In this document: piece by piece, positions 7,406-15,615 of the stretch | How positions within the stretch are numbered: the stretch's first letter is position 1 | How the letters are laid out: every line of letters starts with the position of its first letter | Assembly: GCA_031414805.1 (NCBI GenBank) | Contig: JANOQJ010000026.1 | Coordinates: forward strand, 62,001 to 126,000 | Source: JAAFIW01 sp031414805 | GTDB lineage: Bacteria; Pseudomonadota; Gammaproteobacteria; Burkholderiales; Burkholderiaceae_C | Direction of reading: 5' to 3' | Length of the DNA stretch: 64,000 nucleotides | Notes under the pieces: generated by a model | Told to the model about the DNA's origin: nothing | Seen by the model: only the letters and a program-made list of their open reading frames with translations | Database searches by the model: none | Position numbers and translations under genes: made by a program

Positions 7406-10400
7406 TCAGCTTTCAAAACCCTTTTTAGGCAAGGACAACACCACACGGAAACCAATGAAATGGTTTGAGAAGCCAGGCGGATAACTGCTGCGGAACGAAG
7501 TGCGCGCCCTATCAGCCTCCCCATTCCACGAGCCACCGCGTAGCGCCGGTAGGGCTGACTCCGCCCATTTTTCCTCTGTTAGAAGCCAGTCCTCAGGTTC
7601 TGCTCCGGAAGACAGCACCCCGCTGATTGTGGGTATCCGCTCCCAGGCCTTGTAGCGGCCCTTGCTCCTGTAAAGGTTGTCTTGCCACTCCCCCAGGTTG
7701 CCCGCCAGGTCGGCCAAGCCCAACGGGTTTAGTTCAAACAGGCCCACCACGCTAGGGTGGTCAATGTCACTTTGTTTTATGTTGGCGCGCAGCGGGGCCG
7801 ATTCCCCTTCGTAGCCCCAGGGCCAACGTCGACGATCCGCAGTGCCCGCTGTGCCCGCTGTGCCCGCTGTGCCCGCTGTGGCTGCGCAGGCGGCACGCTC
7901 CCGCTGCGTCTCGGTTGGCAACAGCACGGCGTAGCCCGGCAGCTTGCTACTGAGCTCGGGCTCCAGCCTGTCGCTCAGCCACCGCGCATAGGCGCGCGCC
8001 TCAAACCAGTTAACACCGCACACTGGGCGGCTGCCATGAGCAGCTTGTATAGCCCAGCTCAAGGGTTGTAACAGCAGCGCATCGTTGCGGCCATCCAGAT
8101 GTTTGTGCATCATCTTGTCGGCGGTTTTGGATGTCCACTGCATGCTGCGCCAGGCGATGCCCTGGGTGTCCCACCAGCTGTCGGTCTGGTAGCCGCCGTC
8201 AGATATGAATGCGGCGTACTGGTCTACCGTGGTCAGGGTGCGGGCGATGTAGAAATCGTGCGCAATGGTTGCCTCGCGCGGCAGGTTGTCGGAATCTTCC
8301 CGCGAGCCGATTGAAAACTTGCCAGCGGGCACGCGGACGAAGCCGGGGATGGGTTCTTCTAGTTCGCGGTTCTCCTGGTATCGGCTTTTCAGCAAATGCC
8401 ACCGGGACGGTTCAAACCGGTCATCCATGCCCAATGCAGACCGCACATCAGCCCAAAGCTCACGCGTTTTGAGGCCTTCTAGACTGGTGATGGGGTCTCC
8501 CAACTCGCCCCCCTTTTCAACGTCTGCCACCAGCTGCCAGAAGGCAGGCCCATCAGCGCGAGGGATGTGGGGTGCCAGGTGCGACAGGCCGTGCAGCAGG
8601 CGGTTCAGGGGCTCCTTTTTGTGTTGGTCATCAAAGTTTTTCAGCCAGCTGATCAGGAGCTTGAGAAGTGTCAAGGACTCGGTAGACGACAGCACATCAC
8701 CAAGCTGCAAGTTGCCGCTGGCGGCAACGGTCTGCTGCTCACGCTCCTCGGCAGAAATCAGGCATTGGTAGATGGCTCTGACATCTCTGCTGCGCTGCGA
8801 GGCGGGTGAAAACTGCGATGCGCTTTGTGGGTGGGAGGCCGCTCCGTCAACGCTTTCGTTCGGCATGGCATCAGGTTGCGCTGCCGCCTGAACTATTTGC
8901 ACAACATCCAACCAGCGAGCGGCCGGCCCCTCCTCGATGCCGGAGGCCAGCACAGCAAAGTAGTGTCGGCTGGACCCCGCGTCCAGCGGCACCATCTCGC
9001 CGCTGCGGGCCAGGGCGTAAAACATGGCTAGGGCGTTGAATGCATGCCGCTGGGCAGCACGGTGATCCAGTAGGCAGTACAGCAAGGGCAGGCGCACCCG
9101 CTCGGCGGGACCGCGCTGGCCGTCGCGGTCGGGCAGGCTGACCAACTGCTGCATCAGTTCGTCGCGGTTTTGGGGCGGCTTACCTTCTGGCGTGAAAACC
9201 GCCCAATGCATCAGGTCTACATCCGACAGATCGGGGTGGAGATGGTTGGCTACATGGGCATCCATAAGTGAGTCAAAACCGACGCCCGAACGTCGACAGG
9301 CACGATACAAGTCTGGTTGAAACAGTTGCAGCAGGATGAAGCCGAGCAACATTCGCGGGTCGAGCCGGGCACCCACCGCCAGTTGCGCAAGACGCTGCCG
9401 TTGGTCTAGCACTTCTAGCGTCTGGTGGAACAGCTCGACGATTCGAATCAGTTTGCGCGGCACATAGGCGCTAAAGCTGTTGATGACGAGGTGGCCCAGG
9501 TTGTATTCAATTGAGCATTCTTCAACTGGCAATGCGCCCTTACGTGCCTGTGCCTGCGCGAGCCAGCTTTCAATCCCTGCCCCTGCGACCAGTGGCGTAT
9601 TGAGCAACGCGTCCTTTAGCCCAGTATCGAAATGGCCCGCTGGCGAAACAACTTGAGTGCGCTGCTGCAGGCGAGCCGTGAACCACGGCGTTTCCTGCTG
9701 GCCTTGCTTCTGGCTTAGATAGTCCGCCTCGTAGCGCTTCAAGAACTCCAGCCCCTCGTTTCTCGTGAGCGCAGGCAAACGAAAGGGTAGGTGAACGATC
9801 TTTTCCAGGTACTCAAACCCGGTGATCGGCATCTCGGGCTTCTTACCTACAAAGTGGTAGTCGCGGTAGCGGTGGCCGATGCCGCGCTCCACCACCTCTT
9901 CATCCAGCGCCAGCACAAAGGCAAAGCTTTCCAGGTTGAACACGGTCTTAATGAGCTCCAGCACCTCCACGGCTTTTTCGGGCAGGCAGCGGTCCAGGTC
10001 GTCGATGAAGACGACGAAGTTGATGCGTATGGTTTCGCTCAATTTGGCCCCCGGCAGGTCGGCCTTGAGTGCTTCGTCTTTGCCTGGCCGGGTGATTTTT
10101 TGCAGGTACTCGTTGATCCGGTAGAAGTACAGGCCATCTGCGGTGTGGGTGATTTGATGTTTGGTTCGGACAGCGGTGGCATCTGCCTGTTTGGCTGCAC
10201 GCTTCTTTTCTAGCTTCTCCAGGGCTTCGGGGGCACCGCTGGTGGCATCTGCCGCATCTTCCAGCCATTCACCCAGTTCATCTGGCAACTGAATACTGGT
10301 GCCAAACACGCTGAGGCTGCCGACAAAGGTTTGCAGAAAGGGAAACAACTTGGCTGCGGCAGCTGCACCTTTGTGAACGACGACCGCACCTGTGCGTGCG

Positions 10401-10840
10401 GCCAAACCGGCCTGGTTGGCCACCTCCCTCACCGCTGGCAGCAGACCCGGTTCTGACTTGAGGGCATCTTTCAATGCCGCCGTCACGTGCATGACCAGGG
10501 GCACATGCAAGTGCGACTCGTGCTCGTACTTCCAGGGTTGGAAAAACACGGGCACGGTGAGCGAAAAACCGGGGGTCTGGTCGCGGCTGGCCTGCTGCTG
10601 GCGAAGCTCTGTCTCAGCCTTGGCGCGCACCAAACTGAGCAGCTTGGACTTGCCCGCCCCCCATTCGCCAAATATGCCCACCACCAGCGGGTCGTCACCC
10701 AATTTGGCCTTGCCATCTGCGTCTTTGGCCAGCGCGCGGGCGATGCGCGCCCACAGCGTGTCGGCATAGACGCCGTAGCCCAGGTAGTCGCCGTCGGACG
10801 CGGTATCCGATGACGCAGGTGATTCGGTTTCGTTTGCCAT
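7406..10840 (-). CDS. KAP-family P-loop NTPase fused to a formylglycine-generating-enzyme-like (FGE-sulfatase) domain
   Basis: 1144-residue two-domain protein. The N-terminal KAP NTPase has Walker A GIFGEWGAGKS near residues 55-65 and Walker B NFVVFIDDLDRCLPEKAVEV near 274-293. A region around residues 140-185 is hydrophobic and may touch the membrane. From about residue 831 to the end lies an FGE/SUMF1-like domain (FVRVPAGKFSIGS, ARAYARWLSDRL, RWPWGYEGE, LADLAGNLGEWQDNLY, LRGGSWNG, IGFRVVLS). Its last segment has no cysteines, so the oxidase centre of true FGE is absent and a ligand-binding role is more likely. Residues ~988-1000 are a tripeptide repeat (TAG). KAP proteins and FGE-type binding domains both occur in bacterial conflict systems; a defence role here is inferred. 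Confidence 0.82.
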   Translation of the reverse strand: MANETESPASSDTASDGDYLGYGVYADTLWARIARALAKDADGKAKLGDDPLVVGIFGEWGAGKSKLLSLVRAKAETELRQQQASRDQTPGFSLTVPVFFQPWKYEHESHLHVPLVMHVTAALKDALKSEPGLLPAVREVANQAGLAARTGAVVVHKGAAAAAKLFPFLQTFVGSLSVFGTSIQLPDELGEWLEDAADATSGAPEALEKLEKKRAAKQADATAVRTKHQITHTADGLYFYRINEYLQKITRPGKDEALKADLPGAKLSETIRINFVVFIDDLDRCLPEKAVEVLELIKTVFNLESFAFVLALDEEVVERGIGHRYRDYHFVGKKPEMPITGFEYLEKIVHLPFRLPALTRNEGLEFLKRYEADYLSQKQGQQETPWFTARLQQRTQVVSPAGHFDTGLKDALLNTPLVAGAGIESWLAQAQARKGALPVEECSIEYNLGHLVINSFSAYVPRKLIRIVELFHQTLEVLDQRQRLAQLAVGARLDPRMLLGFILLQLFQPDLYRACRRSGVGFDSLMDAHVANHLHPDLSDVDLMHWAVFTPEGKPPQNRDELMQQLVSLPDRDGQRGPAERVRLPLLYCLLDHRAAQRHAFNALAMFYALARSGEMVPLDAGSSRHYFAVLASGIEEGPAARWLDVVQIVQAAAQPDAMPNESVDGAASHPQSASQFSPASQRSRDVRAIYQCLISAEEREQQTVAASGNLQLGDVLSSTESLTLLKLLISWLKNFDDQHKKEPLNRLLHGLSHLAPHIPRADGPAFWQLVADVEKGGELGDPITSLEGLKTRELWADVRSALGMDDRFEPSRWHLLKSRYQENRELEEPIPGFVRVPAGKFSIGSREDSDNLPREATIAHDFYIARTLTTVDQYAAFISDGGYQTDSWWDTQGIAWRSMQWTSKTADKMMHKHLDGRNDALLLQPLSWAIQAAHGSRPVCGVNWFEARAYARWLSDRLEPELSSKLPGYAVLLPTETQRERAACAATAGTAGTAGTAGTADRRRWPWGYEGESAPLRANIKQSDIDHPSVVGLFELNPLGLADLAGNLGEWQDNLYRSKGRYKAWERIPTISGVLSSGAEPEDWLLTEEKWAESALPALRGGSWNGEADRARTSFRSSYPPGFSNHFIGFRVVLSLPKKGFES
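7842..7877 (-). repeat. Perfect 9-bp tandem repeat (4 copies) inside the KAP-FGE gene
   Basis: Four perfect copies of GTGCCCGCT (plus strand) encode four Thr-Ala-Gly units. They fall between LPTETQRERAA and RRRWPWGYEGE, a surface-loop position in FGE-like folds. The unit length is a multiple of three, so copy-number slippage would keep the frame. Confidence 0.9.
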
Positions 10841-10896
10841 AAGCCTCCCTGGCGTTGCAGCTTGTTGCGAAACATAAGCTTACCTGTGCGCAAGCT

Positions 10897-10998
10897 CGCG
10901 TTAAACAGCAATTGGCCACCTTGCGCGAGCGCGACCCGCTGACGACTAGAAAAGATGCGTTGCCAGGCGAGATCGTCTATGCGCTGGGGGAAACGTAA
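10897..10998 (+). pseudogene. 3'-end remnant of a second nucleotidyltransferase (GSU2403-like) gene
   Basis: This stretch translates to RVKQQLATLRERDPL then TTRKDALPGEIVYALGET and a stop. It matches the C-terminus of the intact gene at 6186-7127 (RVKQQLAAMRERDPL then KARKDALQAEIVVRL). No start and no N-terminal part remain; upstream is the start region of the KAP gene. The differences show it is a diverged homologue rather than a fresh duplication. Confidence 0.8.
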
Positions 10999-11020
10999 GG
11001 CACCTGATTACCCGATTAAG

Positions 11021-11068
11021 TTACTACCAAATTAATAGCTGCTTGAGCATTATTTACAAGGGCTATCA
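11021..11068 (+). repeat. Dispersed TAGCTGCTTGAGCA repeat, copy 5
   Basis: Forward copy about 20 bases after the nucleotidyltransferase remnant. With copy 4 it brackets the KAP gene as a direct pair. Confidence 0.85.
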
Positions 11069-11075
11069 GCCACTT

Positions 11076-12071
11076 TCACTTGTTTTTAACCCGCCGCAGC
11101 CGCGGTATGCTGACGGCTTCATGTTCATCCTCGCCCCAGCCCTCACGCACGGCCGGGCCAGGCAACGAGCGCAATGCAGACGGGCCGCGCTGTTCGATAA
11201 ACCCCGTCACCCAGTCAAACTGCTGCACCACGTTCAGCGCCGGCGCGTGGCCGCAGCCGGGGACTTCAATCACGCGAACGAGGCCTCGTGGGCCGGGGCC
11301 GCGCTTCAGCATTTGCGCAGTGGTTTCCCGCAGCACCAAATCAGATGCATCACCGCGCAGGCACAGCACCGGAATATCCAGCGCGTCCCAGTGGTGCCAG
11401 GTGGTGTAGTCGTGGGGGTGATGGGTGAATTGGTCGGCTATCGCGGGGTCGTAATGCGGGGTGACCTGGCCGTTGGGCAGGCGCCGGGTGGAGGTTTCGG
11501 TCAAATGAAGCCACTGCTCGTCGCAAAGCCAGCCATACGGCTGATAAGTCTGGCGAAAAAACAGCTCGAGCTGGCTCACGGTGTCAAAAGCAGGTGGCTT
11601 GCCCGCATAGGCTTTGATACGGGCCACCGCCGGTGCGGCCAGCTCGGGGGCGTTGTCGTTGAGCAGCAGGCTGGTGATGCGCGGGCGCAATGTGGGCTCC
11701 AGCAGACCGGAGGCGCAGACCATGCCCAAGGCACCGCCCATGGAGGTTCCTACCCAATGAAAGCTTTCCAGGCCCAACTGGTCAACCAGGTCACATGCCA
11801 GCCTGGCATAAAAGGCCATGCAGTACTCATCGACCGGGTTGACGGCCCACTGGCTCAGCCCGCGGCCAAGGGTGTCGGGGCACACCACGCGCCAGCCGCG
11901 AGCGGCCAGGTGCGCGGCCAGGGCGTCCATGTCGCGCCCGGTGCGTGCCAGGCCATGCCAGGCCAACACGGTGCCACGAGCTGGCACGCCTGTGGCGGCG
12001 GGCCAGTCGGTGAAGTGAATTTCACGGCCCGCGCAGCGCAGGTAGCGGGAAGCGAAAGCGGTGGCTGACAT
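11076..12071 (-). CDS. Alpha/beta-fold hydrolase
   Basis: 331-residue alpha/beta hydrolase. The oxyanion region reads LAWHGLARTGRDMD, the nucleophile elbow is GTSMGGALG near residues 108-116 (Ser nucleophile), and the catalytic His is in VPGCGHAPALN. No signal peptide is seen, so it is probably cytoplasmic. It is the last gene of the minus-strand PHB-related locus, 12 bases after the second binding-protein gene, so an intracellular ester hydrolase acting on an imported hydroxyacid or dimer is an attractive guess. The substrate is not evident from the sequence. Confidence 0.8.
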   Translation of the reverse strand: MSATAFASRYLRCAGREIHFTDWPAATGVPARGTVLAWHGLARTGRDMDALAAHLAARGWRVVCPDTLGRGLSQWAVNPVDEYCMAFYARLACDLVDQLGLESFHWVGTSMGGALGMVCASGLLEPTLRPRITSLLLNDNAPELAAPAVARIKAYAGKPPAFDTVSQLELFFRQTYQPYGWLCDEQWLHLTETSTRRLPNGQVTPHYDPAIADQFTHHPHDYTTWHHWDALDIPVLCLRGDASDLVLRETTAQMLKRGPGPRGLVRVIEVPGCGHAPALNVVQQFDWVTGFIEQRGPSALRSLPGPAVREGWGEDEHEAVSIPRLRRVKNK

Positions 12072-12083
12072 ACTGCAAACGCT

Positions 12084-13220
12084 TTATTTGAGCAGCTTGC
12101 CAGTACTGCCAATCACCGTGACCTCCACGTAGCGCGAGCCCACGTGGTTGGTGGGGGAGTAGTTCACCGTGATGCCACCCAGATCGAAATTCCCCATGGT
12201 TTCCAGCGCTTGCACCACCTTGCTGCGGGTGGGTTTAGGACCCGCGCGGTTCAGCGCTTCTACCAGCACTTTGGCGCCTAAAAACTGCTCGAAACTGGTG
12301 TAGTTGACGGCTTGGCCCGGCGCGTATTTGGCCAGCAGGCCGTGGTACTCGCGGATCACCGGCAGGTTGGGCATGTAGGGGTAGGGAACCACCTGACTGA
12401 TGCCCAGACCATGAGCATTTTTCAAACCCGCCAACTTGACCAGCTCGGCCGGGTCCACCACCGAGATGTTGTAAAGCTGGGCGCTGCCGCCCGACTCCCG
12501 GTAGCGCTTGATAAAGGCAGCCGTGGGTTTGTTGACCGAGACCATGATGATGGCCTGCGCGTCTGAGGCCTTGATTTTCGTGACGGCTTCTCCCACGTTG
12601 TCAGTGTTGCGTTCGTAGCCTGCCGACGCTGCCAGCTTCAGGCCACGCTTGGCCAGCGCCGCCTCCACCCCCAGCAGGCCGGCTTTACCAAAACCGTCGT
12701 CCTGGTACATCACGGCAATGCGGTTCATGCCCAGCGTGGTCAACTGCTGAACCATGTGCTCAGCCTCGTCGGCGTAACCGGCGCGCACATGGAATATCCA
12801 GGCGTTGAACGGCGTGCGCAGCACCTCGCCACCGGTGTAGGGTGCCACCAGCGCCGCCCCGCCCTGCGCGAGCACGCCTTCACTCAGCAGCCGCCCGACA
12901 TTGGCTGTGCCGGCAAAGCCGAAAAGCGCCACCACGTCTGGGCGGGCCAGCATTTCGCGCGTCAGGCGCATGGTCTCATCGACCTTGTAGGCGTCGTCGA
13001 CCACCAGGTGTTTGATCTTCTGGCCGTGCACGCCGCCGGTGGCATTGATGTATTTGAAGTAGATGTCGCCGCCCAGCACCATCTGCGCGCCAGTGCTGGC
13101 CAGCACACCAGACAACGGTGCCACCTGCCCTACCACCAGGTCTGCTGCAAAAACCGACCCACCACCGCCCAGCGCCAGCACCGCGGCTGCCTGCTTGACC
13201 CATTGTTTCCATGTTTTCAT
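12084..13220 (-). CDS. ABC transporter substrate-binding protein, branched-chain amino acid (HAAT) type
   Basis: Periplasmic binding protein of the LivJ/LivK fold, 378 residues. The signal peptide ends around GGGGSVFAADLVVGQ. The conserved start VGQVAPLSGVLASTGAQMVLGGDIYFKYIN and the VALFGFAGTANVG and VMYQDDGFGKAG stretches are visible. A good Shine-Dalgarno (GGAGAC) precedes the ATG. It is the second binding protein in a locus with only one LivGFHM set; the first is at 20895-22100 and the two are clearly different proteins. Neighbours suggest 3-hydroxybutyrate or a related hydroxyacid as ligand rather than leucine, but that is inferred. Confidence 0.85.
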   Translation of the reverse strand: MKTWKQWVKQAAAVLALGGGGSVFAADLVVGQVAPLSGVLASTGAQMVLGGDIYFKYINATGGVHGQKIKHLVVDDAYKVDETMRLTREMLARPDVVALFGFAGTANVGRLLSEGVLAQGGAALVAPYTGGEVLRTPFNAWIFHVRAGYADEAEHMVQQLTTLGMNRIAVMYQDDGFGKAGLLGVEAALAKRGLKLAASAGYERNTDNVGEAVTKIKASDAQAIIMVSVNKPTAAFIKRYRESGGSAQLYNISVVDPAELVKLAGLKNAHGLGISQVVPYPYMPNLPVIREYHGLLAKYAPGQAVNYTSFEQFLGAKVLVEALNRAGPKPTRSKVVQALETMGNFDLGGITVNYSPTNHVGSRYVEVTVIGSTGKLLK

Positions 13221-13260
13221 GGTTTGTCTCCTGTCAGTTGAAGGGATGCCCCATCAATTT

Positions 13261-13361
13261 CCGTCATTCCCGCGCAGGCGGGAATCCACCCCAGAGCGCG
13301 CCCAAGTCCGCGTACCGCACAGTCATCGCGCTGGATCCCCGCCTGCGCGGGGATGACTGAG
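13261..13361. repeat. CGTCATTCCCGCGCAGGCGGG-type palindromic repeat, copy A
   Basis: Two palindromes (ATTCCCGCGCAGGCGGGAAT-type on the left, ATCCCCGCCTGCGCGGGGAT on the right) border a variable middle of about 50 bases. It lies between the 3-hydroxybutyrate oligomer hydrolase and the second binding protein. Copies B and C are at 16724-16821 and 22315-22412, in the same locus. Confidence 0.9.
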
Positions 13362-13386
13362 AAAGCGATGTTTCGTGAATCAAGCG

Positions 13387-15588
13387 TCAGTTAGGCACCA
13401 CTAGGCTCGTGCCCGAAAAGCCGATCTGGTTCGCTGCAGCGGGGGTGGCACTGATGGGCGGCACATTGGCTGCCGTGATGGCTGGCGCGGCCGCTGGCAC
13501 ACCACCGCGCGGCGTGGTGCGCACGACCTGGCTCGGGGGTAGCGCGGTGCCGCTCTTCAAATGGGCATACATCGCATCCATGGCCTGGTTGAAGTAGGGG
13601 TGCAGCGGCACAAACCGGGTGTCAAATCCGCCCAGCGGCAGGAAGGCATCAAAGTGCTGCGCGTTGGTCACCTCGATGTAGGCCAGCTTGCTGGCGGCAC
13701 CTTCCACCGCGCGGTTAAAGGCAGCATAGGCGCGCGAGTTGTTATTCACGGGTACCAGCGCATCACTGCGACCACTAACGATGACAGTGGGCTTGCCACG
13801 CAGATTGCCATTCACATACACCTCTGCGATACCTGCTTTGACCGCGGCACTCTGCGCAGCCGTGGGTGTGCTGGTGGCCGACAAGGGTGCGCCAGTGGCG
13901 GGGTTCGTGCCGGTCACCAGGGCGCGCTGACACAAAGCGTTGTCCAGCCCGAAATCAGCCACACCGGTAGAGGGCGACACCGCCAGTTGCCACGAGCGGG
14001 CGCCGCCCACGGAATCGTTGTAGATCACCGTGGCGGGCGTACCGTTGGCCGTGCCATTGGCCACCGCAAAGCTCTGGGCTTTGGCAGTGGCTAAAACGGG
14101 CACCGGCGCGCCAGTGGCATCGACTGCTGCGAAGCTGGTGTTGCACACGTTGTCCAGCGCCGAGAAGCGACCGTAGCCCACCGGGTACATGGCGGACAGG
14201 ATGGGGCCGTTGCCCAGCGCATAGTGGGCGTTGTGCATCTGGTCGTGCTCGGGCGTCCAGCCGTAAGCACGCAGACGATTCAAGGCGTCCAGCGCCTGGG
14301 CGGCAGTGTCGGTGCCGGCCACCAGGCCTTTGGCAGCCAGGCTGGTGCAGCGGGCTGTTGCACGCGCGGTCATGCCGGCAATGCCAATGAAGTTGAAGGT
14401 GGACACCTCGGTCAATGCAGCGGGTGCTGCCAGCGCGGCGCAGGGCTGATACAGATTGCCCAGGGTTACAAAATCAGCCAAGGTTTTGCCATAGCCCGCC
14501 ACCGCCACGCCGGCGAACTGAATGCCATAACCACTGGTTGTGGGCATTTCGGTAACAGGCTCGGAGGCCACCACACCGTCAATCAGCCCACTGGTGTCAG
14601 CCTCAGCCGCGCGCAGCACCGCTGCACCGCCGTTGGATGCGGAACCCGCTATCACCAGCGTGTTGGCCGCATGAAAGGGCACCGGGTTGGCAGCGCTGCC
14701 GTATCGCTCGTTCAGCACATAAAAGGCGTAGCGGGCAGCATCCAGCGTGTCGTTACCCCAGTCTTTTTCGGGGTTGAGTTGGGAATGCACCTGCTTGAGT
14801 GCCAGCCGGTTGGGAAACAGGGCGTTGTAGGCTGCACGCGCGGCATCGGTCACATTGGCCGCAAAAAAATTCAGCACACCGGCGTCAGCGCGGGTAGCGC
14901 GCGTGCCGTCAATGCGGTTCACGCTGTCGTCCATCAAGTCGTACAAGCCCACGCCCTTGCCTGCATCGGTCAGCGCCACGGCGCAACCGCGTTTCAGTCC
15001 CCATTCACCCGCCGTGCCAATCGCACCATACACACCGCGTGAGCCCGACGAAGGGCCGAGCACGATACAAGGCGCTGCAGTGCTGAAGCTATCAGGTACC
15101 TGCACCGCCATGACCACGCGTTTGCGCCCGCTGCCGTCATCCATCGAAGCAACAAATTCGCGCCCCGGAATCAGACCTTCGCTGGTGCCCACCACGCCCT
15201 CGGCGCTTATGTTGGGACCATACAGGCGGCCATAGCCACCATTGGCGCTGGGGTCCAGAATGCCCCGGTAGTTGGCGTACAGCGCGTTGCGGCGCAGCTC
15301 CGCGGCCGTAGGGCTGGCGGCGTTCGCGTAGGCGGGGGCAGCAGCTGCACCCAGGCCGGTGCGGCCGATGCCGCCTGTCAACAAATCCTGCGAGGCGGCA
15401 CTGTCGCCAACGCCAACCGAGGTGGCACTGTAAACCGTCGTGCTGTGCTGGGTCATGCCAGAAGGCAAGGCGTTGCTCGGCAGGGCCGGATCATCAGAGC
15501 CACCGCAGCCACCAAGCAAAGCAGCTCCCGCCATGCTGGCCAGGCCGATCCATTTGCGGTTTTGTACGTGCTTCGTATTTGCTGACAT
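13387..15588 (-). CDS. D-(-)-3-hydroxybutyrate oligomer hydrolase (3HBOH family), probable lipoprotein
   Basis: Cleaves soluble 3-hydroxybutyrate oligomers, released by PHB depolymerase, to monomers. The 733-residue protein has the family's length and layout. The catalytic serine motif is GSASNGGAAVLRAAEAD near residue 317, and ANYRGILDPSANGGYGRLYGPN and LVPVNNNSRAYAAFNRAVEG are typical blocks. The N-terminus carries a basic region, a hydrophobic stretch and a lipobox-like LLGGC, so it is probably exported and anchored to the envelope. It lies in the same strand and locus as a secreted PHB depolymerase and a Liv-type transporter, which fits a polymer-to-monomer route. Confidence 0.88.
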   Translation of the reverse strand: MSANTKHVQNRKWIGLASMAGAALLGGCGGSDDPALPSNALPSGMTQHSTTVYSATSVGVGDSAASQDLLTGGIGRTGLGAAAAPAYANAASPTAAELRRNALYANYRGILDPSANGGYGRLYGPNISAEGVVGTSEGLIPGREFVASMDDGSGRKRVVMAVQVPDSFSTAAPCIVLGPSSGSRGVYGAIGTAGEWGLKRGCAVALTDAGKGVGLYDLMDDSVNRIDGTRATRADAGVLNFFAANVTDAARAAYNALFPNRLALKQVHSQLNPEKDWGNDTLDAARYAFYVLNERYGSAANPVPFHAANTLVIAGSASNGGAAVLRAAEADTSGLIDGVVASEPVTEMPTTSGYGIQFAGVAVAGYGKTLADFVTLGNLYQPCAALAAPAALTEVSTFNFIGIAGMTARATARCTSLAAKGLVAGTDTAAQALDALNRLRAYGWTPEHDQMHNAHYALGNGPILSAMYPVGYGRFSALDNVCNTSFAAVDATGAPVPVLATAKAQSFAVANGTANGTPATVIYNDSVGGARSWQLAVSPSTGVADFGLDNALCQRALVTGTNPATGAPLSATSTPTAAQSAAVKAGIAEVYVNGNLRGKPTVIVSGRSDALVPVNNNSRAYAAFNRAVEGAASKLAYIEVTNAQHFDAFLPLGGFDTRFVPLHPYFNQAMDAMYAHLKSGTALPPSQVVRTTPRGGVPAAAPAITAANVPPISATPAAANQIGFSGTSLVVPN

Positions 15589-15615
15589 GTCCGAGTCTCC
15601 TTACTGTTAAAAAAA

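Noticed and set aside
7406..8350. C-terminal domain of the KAP protein as an active formylglycine-generating enzyme
   Set aside because: The final segment lacks the cysteine pair needed for copper binding and catalysis.
7406..10840. FGE-like domain considered as a diversity-generating retroelement target
   Set aside because: No reverse transcriptase or template repeat was found in the window and the C-terminal codons are not enriched in AAY; kept only as a lead on the domain's role.
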